Positions 43,461 through 51,854 of a stretch of DNA of 64,000 nucleotides are shown piece by piece. The position numbers and the translations under genes are program-made. Position 1 is the stretch's first letter; every line of letters starts with the position of its first letter. Under the pieces are notes generated by a model. The model saw only the letters and a list, made by a program, of their open reading frames with translations, did not search any database and was not told the origin of the DNA. The DNA comes from DASSUW01 sp963844405. GTDB taxonomy: Bacteria; Actinomycetota; Thermoleophilia; Solirubrobacterales; Solirubrobacteraceae. The stretch covers positions 558,001-622,000 of the forward strand of contig CAWJNZ010000012.1 in the NCBI GenBank assembly GCA_963844405.1. The letters are read 5' to 3'.

Positions 43461-43507
43461 GGCTGTCAAGCGTGAAAGTTGACAGCCCGAATTCACGGCC
43501 ATAGGCT
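43461..43507 (+). promoter_or_regulatory. Promoter of the LacI-family gene with an embedded inverted repeat
   Basis: GGCTGTCAA (43461-43469) and TTGACAGCC (43479-43487) form a perfect 9-bp inverted repeat. Its right arm contains TTGACA (43479-43484), a consensus -35 box; a 17-bp spacer leads to TAGGCT (43502-43507) as -10. The expected transcription start is about 5 bp before the ATG, so the mRNA is nearly leaderless. A protein on the inverted repeat would block the -35 box, fitting autorepression. Confidence 0.55.
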
Positions 43508-43518
43508 GCCTTGCGGGC

Positions 43519-44526
43519 ATGGTGGGAAATGGGTTTCTCAGCTCCCGTTTGAAGATCTCCGACGTGGCGCGCCGTGCCTCCGTCTCGCCCGCCACCGTCT
43601 CTCGCGTGCTCAACGGCGACCCGCGCGTGGGCGAGGCGTACCGGGCCCGCGTGCTGCGCGCCGTCGAGGAGCTCGACTACCGCCCCAACGTCCTCGCGCG
43701 CAACCTCCGGCGCCAGCGGACGGCCACGATCGGCGTCGTCGTCCCGGACATCGAGAACCCGCACTTCGGCGAGCTGCTGCGCGCGGTCGAGGACCAGGCG
43801 TTCGACGCCGGCTATCGCGTGCTCGTCTGCAACACCGACGAGAACGCGGAGAAGCAGCGCGCGTACCTCGAGGCGCTGATCGACGAGCGCGTCCTCGGCG
43901 TGATCATCTCGCCGTCGGATCCCGGCGGCGAGCAGATCTCCCGGCTGCTCGACCTCGGGATCCCGGTCGTCGCCTGCGACCGCGAGGTCGACGACGCCCG
44001 CGCGGACGCGGTGCTGGCCGACAACGTCAAGGCGATGCGGATCGGCAGCGACGTCCTGATCGGCGAGGGGCACCGGCGGATCGCGTTCGTCGGCGGGCGC
44101 GCCCATGTCGAGACCGGCGCCGAGCGCCTGGCCGGGTACGAGATGGCGATGCGGGCCGCGGAGCTCGAGCCGCTGGTGGTCGACGGCGACTTCCGGCTCG
44201 AGCGCGCCGAGACCGCGGTCGCCGGGCTGCTGCGGCGCGAGCCGCGCCCCACGGCGCTGATCGTCGCCAACAACCTGATGACGCTCGGCGCCCTGCGCGC
44301 GATCCGCGACGCCGGCCTGCGGGTGCCGGCGGACATCGCGCTGGTGGCCGTCGACGACCCGCCGTGGTCGGCGCTCGTCGACCCGCCGCTCACGACGCTG
44401 GCGCAGCCGGTGCGGGCGATGGCGGCCGACGCCATGGAGCTGCTGCTGCAGCGCGTCGGCGGCGAGCGCGAGCACCCGCGTCGCATCGTGCACCCCTTCG
44501 AGCTGCGGATGCGGGCGTCGACGTGA
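43519..44526 (+). CDS. LacI-family transcriptional regulator of the sugar cluster
   Basis: A 335-residue protein with the N-terminal helix-turn-helix (ISDVARRASVSPATVSRVLN, LDYRPNVLARNLR) and a periplasmic-binding-protein-like sensor domain (TIGVVVPDIENPHFGELL, GEGHRRIAFVGG, ALIVANNLMTLGAL). The start is ATG 43519; TTG 43552 is an alternative that removes 11 residues. It is divergent from the import operon and convergent with the catabolic operon, so it probably represses both until the sugar or an early intermediate binds. Confidence 0.88.
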   Translation: MVGNGFLSSRLKISDVARRASVSPATVSRVLNGDPRVGEAYRARVLRAVEELDYRPNVLARNLRRQRTATIGVVVPDIENPHFGELLRAVEDQAFDAGYRVLVCNTDENAEKQRAYLEALIDERVLGVIISPSDPGGEQISRLLDLGIPVVACDREVDDARADAVLADNVKAMRIGSDVLIGEGHRRIAFVGGRAHVETGAERLAGYEMAMRAAELEPLVVDGDFRLERAETAVAGLLRREPRPTALIVANNLMTLGALRAIRDAGLRVPADIALVAVDDPPWSALVDPPLTTLAQPVRAMAADAMELLLQRVGGEREHPRRIVHPFELRMRAST

Positions 44527-44528
44527 GA

Positions 44529-45344
44529 TCAGAGCCGGTAGACGTCCGTCGCCGTGCCGGAGAGGACGCGGTCCTGCTCGTCCTGACTCAGCTCGCCGAC
44601 GAGCGCGGACATCACCTCCCACGCCTGGGCGTAGCCGCCGACGAGCATCGTGACCGGCCAGTCGCTGCCCCACATGAGCCGGTCCGGCCCGAACAGCTCG
44701 AGCGCGACCTCCCATGCGGGCCGCACCTCGTCGACCGTGAACGGCCGCGGCGGCGCCTGCAGGCCGGAGACCTTCGCCACGGTGTTCGGGCGCGCGGCGA
44801 CGTCGGCGAGCGTCGCGTGCCAGGGCTCCCAGCCGGCGCCGCCGTACGGCGGCTTGCCGAGGTGGTCGACGACGATCCGCAGCTCTGGGAGCGCGGCCGC
44901 GAGCTCCGCCGTCGCGGCCAGGTGGCGCGGCCAGGCGTCGGGCACGTCGAACGGGAGCCGGCGATCGGCGAGCTGCTGCAGCGACCGCCGGACGGTGGGG
45001 AGGGAGAGGAAGTCGTCGCGCGGGTCGTCGTGCACGAGGTGACGCACGCCGCACAGGCGCTCGAGCCGTGGCTCGTCCACCGGCGGGTCGTCGAGCCGCA
45101 CCCAGCCGACGACGCCGGCGATCCACGGGTGGCGGTCCGCGGCCTCGAGCATGAGGTCGGTGTCGCGCTCGGAGTCCTCCGCCTGGACGAGCACGGCCCG
45201 GTCGACGCCGGCCGTCCGCAGCTCGGCCTCGGCCTGCTCGGCGGTGAACGTCTCGTGCAGCGGATGGCCGGGGGCGAGCCACGCGTACTCGCTGCGCTCG
45301 AGGTCCCAGATGTGCAGGTGCGCGTCGACTACAGCTCGTCCCAC
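44529..45344 (-). CDS. Amidohydrolase-family lactonase, probably L-fuconolactonase
   Basis: A 271-residue TIM-barrel hydrolase of the amidohydrolase_2 type: VVDAHLHIWDLER (metal-site HxH), VRHLVHDDP, IVVDHLGKPP and LMWGSDWPVTML. This is the L-rhamnono/L-fuconolactonase branch, which opens the lactone formed by sugar dehydrogenase to the aldonic acid. GTG start. The stop of the upstream aldo-keto reductase overlaps by 16 bp, and the fuconate dehydratase precedes that, so the three make an oxidative sugar operon. Confidence 0.82.
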   Translation of the reverse strand: MGRAVVDAHLHIWDLERSEYAWLAPGHPLHETFTAEQAEAELRTAGVDRAVLVQAEDSERDTDLMLEAADRHPWIAGVVGWVRLDDPPVDEPRLERLCGVRHLVHDDPRDDFLSLPTVRRSLQQLADRRLPFDVPDAWPRHLAATAELAAALPELRIVVDHLGKPPYGGAGWEPWHATLADVAARPNTVAKVSGLQAPPRPFTVDEVRPAWEVALELFGPDRLMWGSDWPVTMLVGGYAQAWEVMSALVGELSQDEQDRVLSGTATDVYRL

Positions 45345-46234
45345 AGCGTCTCCGGGATCTCGACCGCCATCCGCCGCGCGTTCTCGCGGACCTGCTCCGG
45401 GGTCGCGGCGCCCACCACGACGCTGCGCACCGCCGGCTCGCGGAGCGGGAACTGCAGCGCCGCCTCGGGCAGCGTGACGCCGTGACGCTCGCAGACCTCG
45501 GCGATGCGCTCCGCCCGGGCGAGCAGCTCAGGCGGAACCGCGCCGTATTCGTACCGGCCGCCGGGGCGCGGCTTCGCCAGCAGCCCGGAGTTGAAGATCG
45601 CCGCCGCGACGATCCCGACCCCCGTCTCGCGGCAGGCCGCAACCACGTCGTCCGCCTGCTCGAGCAGCGTGTAGCGGCCGGCCACCATCGCGAGGTCGAG
45701 CGCCTCCGTGCGCACCGCGGCGACCAGCGCCTCGGTCGACTTCGAACCGATGCCGACGGCGCTGACGAGCCCCTCGTCGCGGAGCGCGGCGACCGCCGGG
45801 ACGCCCGTCGCCAGGTCGTGCTCCAAGTCATGCTCGTCGGGATCGTGCAGGTAGAGGACGTCGACCTCCGAGAGGCCGAGGCGCTCGAGCGACTCCTCGA
45901 GGCTCGCCCGGATGCCGTCGGCGCTGAAGTCCCAGACGCGCCGCAGCGAGGCGGGGACGGCGAACTGGTTCGCGTCGTCGAGCCGGTCCGCCGTCTCGGG
46001 GCTCGGCCGCAGCAGCCGGCCGACCTTGGTCGAGACGACGTACTCCGCGCGCGGCTTGGTGGCGAGGAAGGCCCCGAGCCGGCGCTCGGAGAGCCCGAGC
46101 CCGTAGTGCGGCGCCGTGTCGAAGGAGCGGATGCCGCCGTCCCAGGCCGCCTCCAGCACCGCCCAGGCGTCCTCGTCGCTCATCGCCCGGTAGAGGTTGC
46201 CGACGTTCGCCGCCCCGTACCCGAGCTCACCCAC
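45329..46234 (-). CDS. Aldo-keto reductase, probable L-fucose (D-threo-aldose) 1-dehydrogenase
   Basis: A 301-residue aldo-keto reductase. The catalytic tetrad is visible: Asp and Tyr in RSFDTAPHYG, Lys in VVSTKVGRLL and His in VLYLHDPDEHD. The region DDANQFAVPASLRRVWDFSA is characteristic of the sugar dehydrogenase branch (L-fucose or D-threo-aldose 1-dehydrogenase), which oxidises the sugar to its lactone with NAD(P). It is encoded between the lactonase and the dehydratase, with overlapping ends. Confidence 0.82.
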   Translation of the reverse strand: MGELGYGAANVGNLYRAMSDEDAWAVLEAAWDGGIRSFDTAPHYGLGLSERRLGAFLATKPRAEYVVSTKVGRLLRPSPETADRLDDANQFAVPASLRRVWDFSADGIRASLEESLERLGLSEVDVLYLHDPDEHDLEHDLATGVPAVAALRDEGLVSAVGIGSKSTEALVAAVRTEALDLAMVAGRYTLLEQADDVVAACRETGVGIVAAAIFNSGLLAKPRPGGRYEYGAVPPELLARAERIAEVCERHGVTLPEAALQFPLREPAVRSVVVGAATPEQVRENARRMAVEIPETLWDEL

Positions 46235-47474
46235 GAGTCGTCATCTCGGTCCCCGCGCCGGGGGCCGTGGGCGCCACATAGCGACCGTCGCGAACCTCGA
46301 CCGGAGTGACGAAGTGCTCGTGCAGATGATCGACGAACTCGATGACGCGGCCGTCCGTGCTGCCGGAGACCGCCACGAAGTCGAACATCGCCAGGTGCTG
46401 GACCGCCTCGCAGAGGCCGACGCCGCCCGCATGCGGGCACACGGGCACGCCGAACTTCGCGGCGAGCAGCAGGATCGCCACGTTCTCGTTGACGCCGGCC
46501 ACGCGCGTGGCGTCGATCTGGAGGATCTGGAGCGCCTCGGCCTGCAGGAACTGCTTGAACATGACGCGGTTGGCCATGTGCTCGCCGGTGGCGACCGGGA
46601 CCGAGACGCCGCGCGCGATCGTCGCGTGGCCGAGCACGTCGTCCGGGTTGGTGGGCTCCTCGATCCACGCGAGGTCGAAGGGCTCCAGCGCCCGCACCCA
46701 CTCGATCGCCTCGCCGACCTCCCAGCGCTGGTTGGCGTCGACGGCGATGCGGACGCCGTCGCCGACCACGTCGCGGGCGATCTTCAGGCGGCGGACGTCG
46801 TCGTCGACGCTGCCGCCGACCTTGAGCTTGATCAGCTCGAAGCCGTCGTCGACGGCCTCGCGGCACAGCCGCGCGAGCTTGTCGTCGTCGTAGCCGAGCC
46901 ACCCCGGCGTCGTCGTGTACGCGGGGTAGCCGGCGGCGAGCAGCTGCTCGCGCCGGGCGGCGCGCCCGGGCTCGGCGGCGCGCAGGATCTCGAGCGCCTG
47001 CTCCGGCGTGAGCGCGTCCGTGAGGTAGCGGAAGTCGACGAGGCCCACGAGCTCCTCGGGGCTCAGCGAGGCCAGCAGCTCCCACAGCGGCAGGCCGGCG
47101 CGCTTGGCCTTGAGGTCCCAGAGCGCATTGACGACCGCGCCCACCGCCATGTGCATGACGCCCTTCTCGGGCCCGAGCCAGCGCAGCTGCGAGTCGTGGA
47201 CGAGCTCGCGCCACACGCCGCCCATGTCGGCGAGCAGCTCGTCGGCGTCGCGGCCGACGAAGCGCTCGCGCAGCGCCTCGATCGCGGCCACCTGGACGTC
47301 GTTGCCGCGCCCGATCGTGAAGACGAAGCCGTGGCCGGCGTCGCCGGCGTCGGTCGAGATCCAGACGTACGCGGCGGAGTAGTCCGGGTCCGGGTTCATG
47401 GCGTCGGACCCGTCCAGCGACAGCGACGTCGGGAAGCGGATGTCGGCGGTCTCGAAGTCGGTGATCCGGCTCAT
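46227..47474 (-). CDS. L-fuconate dehydratase, enolase superfamily
   Basis: A 415-residue protein of the mandelate-racemase-like branch. Catalytic KxK is in LIKLKVGG; metal ligands in IAVDANQRW, AWIEEPTNPDD and ATGEHMANR; the general-acid His in VCPHAGGVGLCE. The N-terminal ITDFETADIRFPTSLSLDGS and DAMNPDPDYSAAYV are typical of fuconate dehydratases. The reaction gives 2-keto-3-deoxy-L-fuconate. It heads the minus-strand catabolic operon; its ATG lies only 23 bp from the divergent kinase start. Confidence 0.88.
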   Translation of the reverse strand: MSRITDFETADIRFPTSLSLDGSDAMNPDPDYSAAYVWISTDAGDAGHGFVFTIGRGNDVQVAAIEALRERFVGRDADELLADMGGVWRELVHDSQLRWLGPEKGVMHMAVGAVVNALWDLKAKRAGLPLWELLASLSPEELVGLVDFRYLTDALTPEQALEILRAAEPGRAARREQLLAAGYPAYTTTPGWLGYDDDKLARLCREAVDDGFELIKLKVGGSVDDDVRRLKIARDVVGDGVRIAVDANQRWEVGEAIEWVRALEPFDLAWIEEPTNPDDVLGHATIARGVSVPVATGEHMANRVMFKQFLQAEALQILQIDATRVAGVNENVAILLLAAKFGVPVCPHAGGVGLCEAVQHLAMFDFVAVSGSTDGRVIEFVDHLHEHFVTPVEVRDGRYVAPTAPGAGTEMTTRG

Positions 47475-47497
47475 CGACGTGCGCGAGCATACGGACG
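47475..47497. promoter_or_regulatory. 23-bp divergent gap between fuconate dehydratase and sugar kinase
   Basis: Only 23 bp separate two divergent ATG codons, so both promoters must overlap coding sequence and at least one transcript is probably leaderless. GCATACG (47487-47493) could supply a -10 for the plus strand. No operator-like palindrome fits in the gap. Confidence 0.4.
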
Positions 47498-48934
47498 ATG
47501 GTGATCGGGGTCGACATCGGCACGTCGAGCAGCAAGGGGGTCCTCGTCGACCTCGAGGGACGCGTGCTGGCCTCCCACGTCGTCGAGCACGCGGTCCAGC
47601 GGCCGGGTCCGGGCATGTTCGAGATGGACGGCTCGGTGTGGTGGGACGAGTTCGTCGAGATCGGGCGGCGGCTGGGCGGCGACGTCCAGGCCGTGGGGGT
47701 GAGCGGGATGGGCCCCTGCGTGCTGCTCACCGACGAGGACGACGAGCCGCTGCGGCCGGCCATCCTCTACGGCGTCGACACGCGCTCCGGCCGCCAGATC
47801 GAGCGCCTCGAAGAACGCTACGGCGCCGACGAGATCCAACGCCGCTGCGGGTCTCGGCTGTCCTCGCAGGCTGCCGGGGCCAAGGTGGCGTGGGTCGCCG
47901 ACGAGGAGCCGGAGCTCTTCGCGCGGGCGCGCAGGCTGTACATGCCGAGCTCCTATCTTGCGCGCCGCCTGACCGGGACGTACGTGCTCGACCACCACTC
48001 CGCCAGCCAGTGCACGCCGCTCTACGACTGGCTCGAGCAGGAATGGTGGGCGCACGAGATCGCCGGCCCGATCGAGCTCCCGCCGCTGCGGTGGCCCGGC
48101 GACGCCGCGGGGACCGTGACCGCCGACGCGGCCGCGGCCACCGGGCTGCCCGAGGGCATCCCCGTCATCACCGGCACGATCGACGCCTGGTCCGAGGCGC
48201 TGAGCGTGGGCGCCCAGGGCGTCGGCGACCTGATGCTCATGTACGGGACGACGATGTTCCTCGTCCACACCGTGCCCGAGCCGCTGACGAGCCCGGCGCT
48301 GTGGGGCACCGTCGGCGCCCTGCCCGGCACACGCAACCTGGCGGGCGGGATGGCGACGTCGGGCGCGATCACCGGCTGGCTGCGGGAGCTGTTCGGCTCC
48401 CCCGACTACGGCGAGCTGGTCGAGCTGGCGGCGGCGTCCGGCGTGGGGGCGAACGGGCTGCTGATGCTGCCGTACTTCGCGGGCGAGCGCACGCCGATCA
48501 TGGACCCGCAGGCGCGCGGGGTGATCGCCGGCCTGACGCTCTCGCACACGCGCGGCGACCTCTACCGCGCCGCGCTGGAGGCGACCGGGTACGGCGTCCG
48601 CCATAACATCGAGGCGATCGAGGCCGCGGGCGGCGACATCAGGCGGATCGTCGCGGTCGGGGGTGGCGTGCAGGGCGGGCTGTGGACGCAGATCGTCTCG
48701 GACATCACGGGCCGGCCACAGGAGATCCGCGCGCAGTCGATCGGCGCCAGCTACGGCGCCGCCTTCCTCGCCGCCGGGCTCGTCGGGCCGGTGTCGATCG
48801 ACGACTGGAACCCGGTCGCCGAGACGGTGACGCCGCAGGCCGGGCGCTACGAAGACCTCTACGCGCTCTACCGCGACCTCTATCCGCGCACCGCCGACAC
48901 CGTCCATGCACTCGCAGGAAGGCAGGAGCGATGA
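47498..48934 (+). CDS. FGGY-family carbohydrate kinase
   Basis: A 478-residue FGGY kinase: phosphate-binding IGVDIGTSSSKGVLVD, TGTIDAWSEALSVGA, YFAGERTPIMDP and the C-terminal VAVGGGVQGGLWTQI. The family phosphorylates fuculose, xylulose, rhamnulose and similar ketoses; the following isomerase gene, overlapping by 4 bp, suggests L-fuculose or a related ketose. Specificity cannot be set from sequence alone. Confidence 0.88.
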   Translation: MVIGVDIGTSSSKGVLVDLEGRVLASHVVEHAVQRPGPGMFEMDGSVWWDEFVEIGRRLGGDVQAVGVSGMGPCVLLTDEDDEPLRPAILYGVDTRSGRQIERLEERYGADEIQRRCGSRLSSQAAGAKVAWVADEEPELFARARRLYMPSSYLARRLTGTYVLDHHSASQCTPLYDWLEQEWWAHEIAGPIELPPLRWPGDAAGTVTADAAAATGLPEGIPVITGTIDAWSEALSVGAQGVGDLMLMYGTTMFLVHTVPEPLTSPALWGTVGALPGTRNLAGGMATSGAITGWLRELFGSPDYGELVELAAASGVGANGLLMLPYFAGERTPIMDPQARGVIAGLTLSHTRGDLYRAALEATGYGVRHNIEAIEAAGGDIRRIVAVGGGVQGGLWTQIVSDITGRPQEIRAQSIGASYGAAFLAAGLVGPVSIDDWNPVAETVTPQAGRYEDLYALYRDLYPRTADTVHALAGRQER

Positions 48935-50508
48935 CCGACGTCCTCTACACGGTGGCCAGCGGCGACCTGCGGCGGGAGGCGAACCTGACGTGCTGGCCGG
49001 CGCAGGCGCGGCTCGAGGAGGACTTCGCCGCCGCCGTGGCCGACCTCGGGTGGTCGGTCCGGCGCGGGCACCCGGTCGAGGAGCACGGCTTCATCGACAG
49101 CCAGCGCGCCGGCATCGAGGTCTTCAAGCGGATCCCGCCCGACGCGCCGCTGGTCGTCGTCGAGGCGGTGTGGCAGTACAGCCACCACGTCCTGCCCGGC
49201 CTGCGCACCCATCGCGGGCCGATCCTGCTCGTCGCCAACTGGAGCGGCGAGTTCCCCGGCCTCGTGGGCATGCTCAACCTCACGGCGAGCCTGACCAAGG
49301 CGGGCGTCCCGCACTCGGTGCTGTGGAGCGAGGACTTCACCGACGACTGGGCGCGGCAGAAGCTGGGGACCTGGCTCGAGACCGGCGAGCTCACGCACGA
49401 CACGAGCCACGTTCGCGAGCTCTCGCTCGGCGACGGCCAGGACGTCGAGCTGGGGCGGAGGCTGGCGGCCGAGCTGCAGCGCGAGAAGGCGATCATCGGC
49501 GTCTTCGACGAGGGCTGCATGGGGATGTACAACGCGATCATCGACGACGAGCTGCTCAACCCGCTCGGCATCTACAAGGAGCGGCTCTCGCAGAGCGCGC
49601 TGGTCGCCGAGATGGGGCGGGTCGGCGACGAGGAGGCGCAGGCCGTGCGCTCGTGGCTCGACGACGCCGGCATGACCTTCCACACCGGCAGCGACGAGGC
49701 GACCGAGCTCACGGACGCCCAGCTGCTCAGCCAATGCCGGATGTACGTCGCGGCCGTGCGCATGGCCGACGACTTCGGCCTCGACGCCGTGGGGATCCAG
49801 TACCAGCAGGGGCTCAAGGACGTCGTGCCCGCCAGCGACCTCGTCGAGGGGCTGCTCAACGACCGGATGCGGCCCCCGGTGCGCAGCCGCGACGGCTCGC
49901 GCGAGCTCTATCCGGGCGTGCCGCTCCCGCACTTCAACGAGGTCGACGAGGGCGCGGCGGTCGACGCGCTGGTCACCAACCGCATCTGGACCGCGATGGA
50001 CCTCGACCCGGCGACCACCCTGCACGACGTCCGCTGGGGGGCCGATCACGACGGCCGCTTCGTGTGGGTGTTCGAGATCTCCGGCTCGGTGCCGGCCTCG
50101 CACAACGGCGGCTACGACAAGTCGTGGAGCATGCGCCAGCCGCCCATGTACTTCCCGCTGGGCGGCGGGACGCTCAGCGGGATCTCGAAGCCGGGGGCGG
50201 TCGTCTGGTCGCGCGTGTTCGTCATGGACGGCGCGCTGCACGTCGACCTCGGGCGCGCGACCGCGGTCGAGCTCCCGGAGGAGGAGACCCGCCGGCGGCT
50301 GGAGGCCACGACGCCGCAGTGGCCGATCATGCACGCCGTCCTCCACGGCATCACGCGCGACCAGTTCATGGCCCGCCACAAGGCGAACCACCTCCAGGTC
50401 GCCTACGCGCCCGACGACGAGACCGCCGACCGCGCGCTCCAGGCGAAGGCCGCGATGTTCGCCGAGCTCGGCGTGCGCGTGTACCTGTGCGGCGACGTGC
50501 GCGTGTAG
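48931..50508 (+). CDS. L-fucose isomerase-family protein
   Basis: A 525-residue protein related to the L-fucose/L-arabinose isomerase fold: YTVASGDLRREANLTCWPAQ, VVVEAVWQYSHHVLPG, FDEGCMGMYNAIIDDELLN, DAVGIQYQQGLKDVVPASD and SVPASHNGGYDKSWSM. It starts at ATG 48931, overlapping the kinase stop. It would isomerise the aldose to the ketose for the kinase. The length is somewhat below that of E. coli FucI (about 590), so it belongs to a divergent subgroup and the substrate may be another 6-deoxy sugar. Confidence 0.72.
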   Translation: MTDVLYTVASGDLRREANLTCWPAQARLEEDFAAAVADLGWSVRRGHPVEEHGFIDSQRAGIEVFKRIPPDAPLVVVEAVWQYSHHVLPGLRTHRGPILLVANWSGEFPGLVGMLNLTASLTKAGVPHSVLWSEDFTDDWARQKLGTWLETGELTHDTSHVRELSLGDGQDVELGRRLAAELQREKAIIGVFDEGCMGMYNAIIDDELLNPLGIYKERLSQSALVAEMGRVGDEEAQAVRSWLDDAGMTFHTGSDEATELTDAQLLSQCRMYVAAVRMADDFGLDAVGIQYQQGLKDVVPASDLVEGLLNDRMRPPVRSRDGSRELYPGVPLPHFNEVDEGAAVDALVTNRIWTAMDLDPATTLHDVRWGADHDGRFVWVFEISGSVPASHNGGYDKSWSMRQPPMYFPLGGGTLSGISKPGAVVWSRVFVMDGALHVDLGRATAVELPEEETRRRLEATTPQWPIMHAVLHGITRDQFMARHKANHLQVAYAPDDETADRALQAKAAMFAELGVRVYLCGDVRV

Positions 50509-50594
50509 AGCACCGCGTTTCGGGGCACTAGTGGTCCGCTGATCGCCCTGGCAGGGGTGGCACTGAACCAAGCGTTCGGGGAGGGGTGCGAAGG

Positions 50595-51854
50595 ATGGGG
50601 TCGGTACGACGGATGGCCGCGGTCTGCGGCCTGGCGGTTCTCGGCGCGGTGATGCCCGCGGGCACGGCCGCGGCCCAGCAGGATCCACCGCACGTGCTCG
50701 TGTTCAGCGGCACGTACGGGTATCACCACTCGTCGATCGAGTACGGCAACACGGTGCTCGCCGAGCTCGCGGAGAGCGGCGACTTCACCGTCGAGTTCAG
50801 CCAGAACCCGGCGGACCTCGGCGCCGCCGAGCTCGCGCAGGCCGACCTCGTCCTCTTCAACTCCACGACCGGCCGCATCCCGCTGTCCCAGCAGCAGCGC
50901 GACGAGTTCGAGCAGTGGATCGGCTGCGGCGGCGGCTTCATGGGCGTGCACGCGTCCGCCGACAACAACTACGGCTGGCCGCTGTACGCCGAGCTCGTCG
51001 GCGCCCAGTTCGAGGCGCATCCGCACTTCGCGAACGACCCGCCGGTGCGCATGCTCGTCGAGGACCAGGAGCATCCGATCACCGCCGCGTGGCACGGTCA
51101 GGACTCGTTCCTCATCCAGGACGAGCTGTACCGCTGGCGCCGCGACCCGCGCGGCACGCAGGACGTGAACGTGCTGCTGGCGCTCGACGAGACGACGGTC
51201 CGCGACGGCATCCAGGAGAGCGCGCTGCCCTACGTCCACCATCAGCCGATCGCCTGGACGAAGACCTACCGCGGCGCGAACCGGGTCTACTACACGAACC
51301 TCGGCCACAACGAGTCGACGTGGGACCTGGCGGAGTTCCGCGCGTCGCTCGTCGCGGGCATCCAGTGGGTGGCCGGCGTCCGGCCCGACGCGGGGTGCCT
51401 CGGCGGCGGCGGGTCGCACGCGACGGCGGAGCCGTCGTTCCGCTACCCGGAGGCGCCGACCGTCCCGGCCCGTCGCAGCTGCCCGGCCGCGCCCGGCGCC
51501 GGCGTGCTACGCGCCGGCAGCACGAACCTCGCCGTCGCCGCGCCGGTGGCGCCGCTCTACTTCGGGCCGACGCGGCTGAACATGGTGCTGGACCTCTCGG
51601 ACGCGCGCGCCAAGAGCGCCGACCTGACGTCGACGCTGACCTGGACGGCGGCGACCGACGACTACGACCTGGCGGTGACGACGCCCGCCGGCTTCGGCGG
51701 CTCGGACCGCCTGCAGCCGCTCGCCCCGGCGAGCGAGTCCGACACGGTCGACGGCCTCCGCCACTGCGACCTGCTGCACGTCGACCTCTACAACCACGCC
51801 GCGACCAGCGGCCTCGGCCTGCGGCTCCAGCTCGACGTGGCGGCGCGGCGATGA
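50595..51854 (+). CDS. Secreted ThuA-domain protein with C-terminal beta domain
   Basis: A 419-residue protein. A signal peptide (LAVLGAVMPAGTAAAQ) leads to a ThuA/trehalose-utilisation-like class I glutamine-amidotransferase fold (HVLVFSGTYGYHHSSIEYG, CGGGFMGVHASADN, TNLGHNESTWDLAEFRASLV, GIQWVAG). A C-terminal segment of about 130 residues carries four Cys and a beta pattern (LNMVLDLSDARAKSADLTST). ATG 50595 is chosen over GTG 50586 because GAGGGG and GAAGG precede it. It is translationally coupled (ATGA) to the sugar dehydrogenase downstream, so it probably works on the same extracellular saccharide. Confidence 0.82.
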   Translation: MGSVRRMAAVCGLAVLGAVMPAGTAAAQQDPPHVLVFSGTYGYHHSSIEYGNTVLAELAESGDFTVEFSQNPADLGAAELAQADLVLFNSTTGRIPLSQQQRDEFEQWIGCGGGFMGVHASADNNYGWPLYAELVGAQFEAHPHFANDPPVRMLVEDQEHPITAAWHGQDSFLIQDELYRWRRDPRGTQDVNVLLALDETTVRDGIQESALPYVHHQPIAWTKTYRGANRVYYTNLGHNESTWDLAEFRASLVAGIQWVAGVRPDAGCLGGGGSHATAEPSFRYPEAPTVPARRSCPAAPGAGVLRAGSTNLAVAAPVAPLYFGPTRLNMVLDLSDARAKSADLTSTLTWTAATDDYDLAVTTPAGFGGSDRLQPLAPASESDTVDGLRHCDLLHVDLYNHAATSGLGLRLQLDVAARR

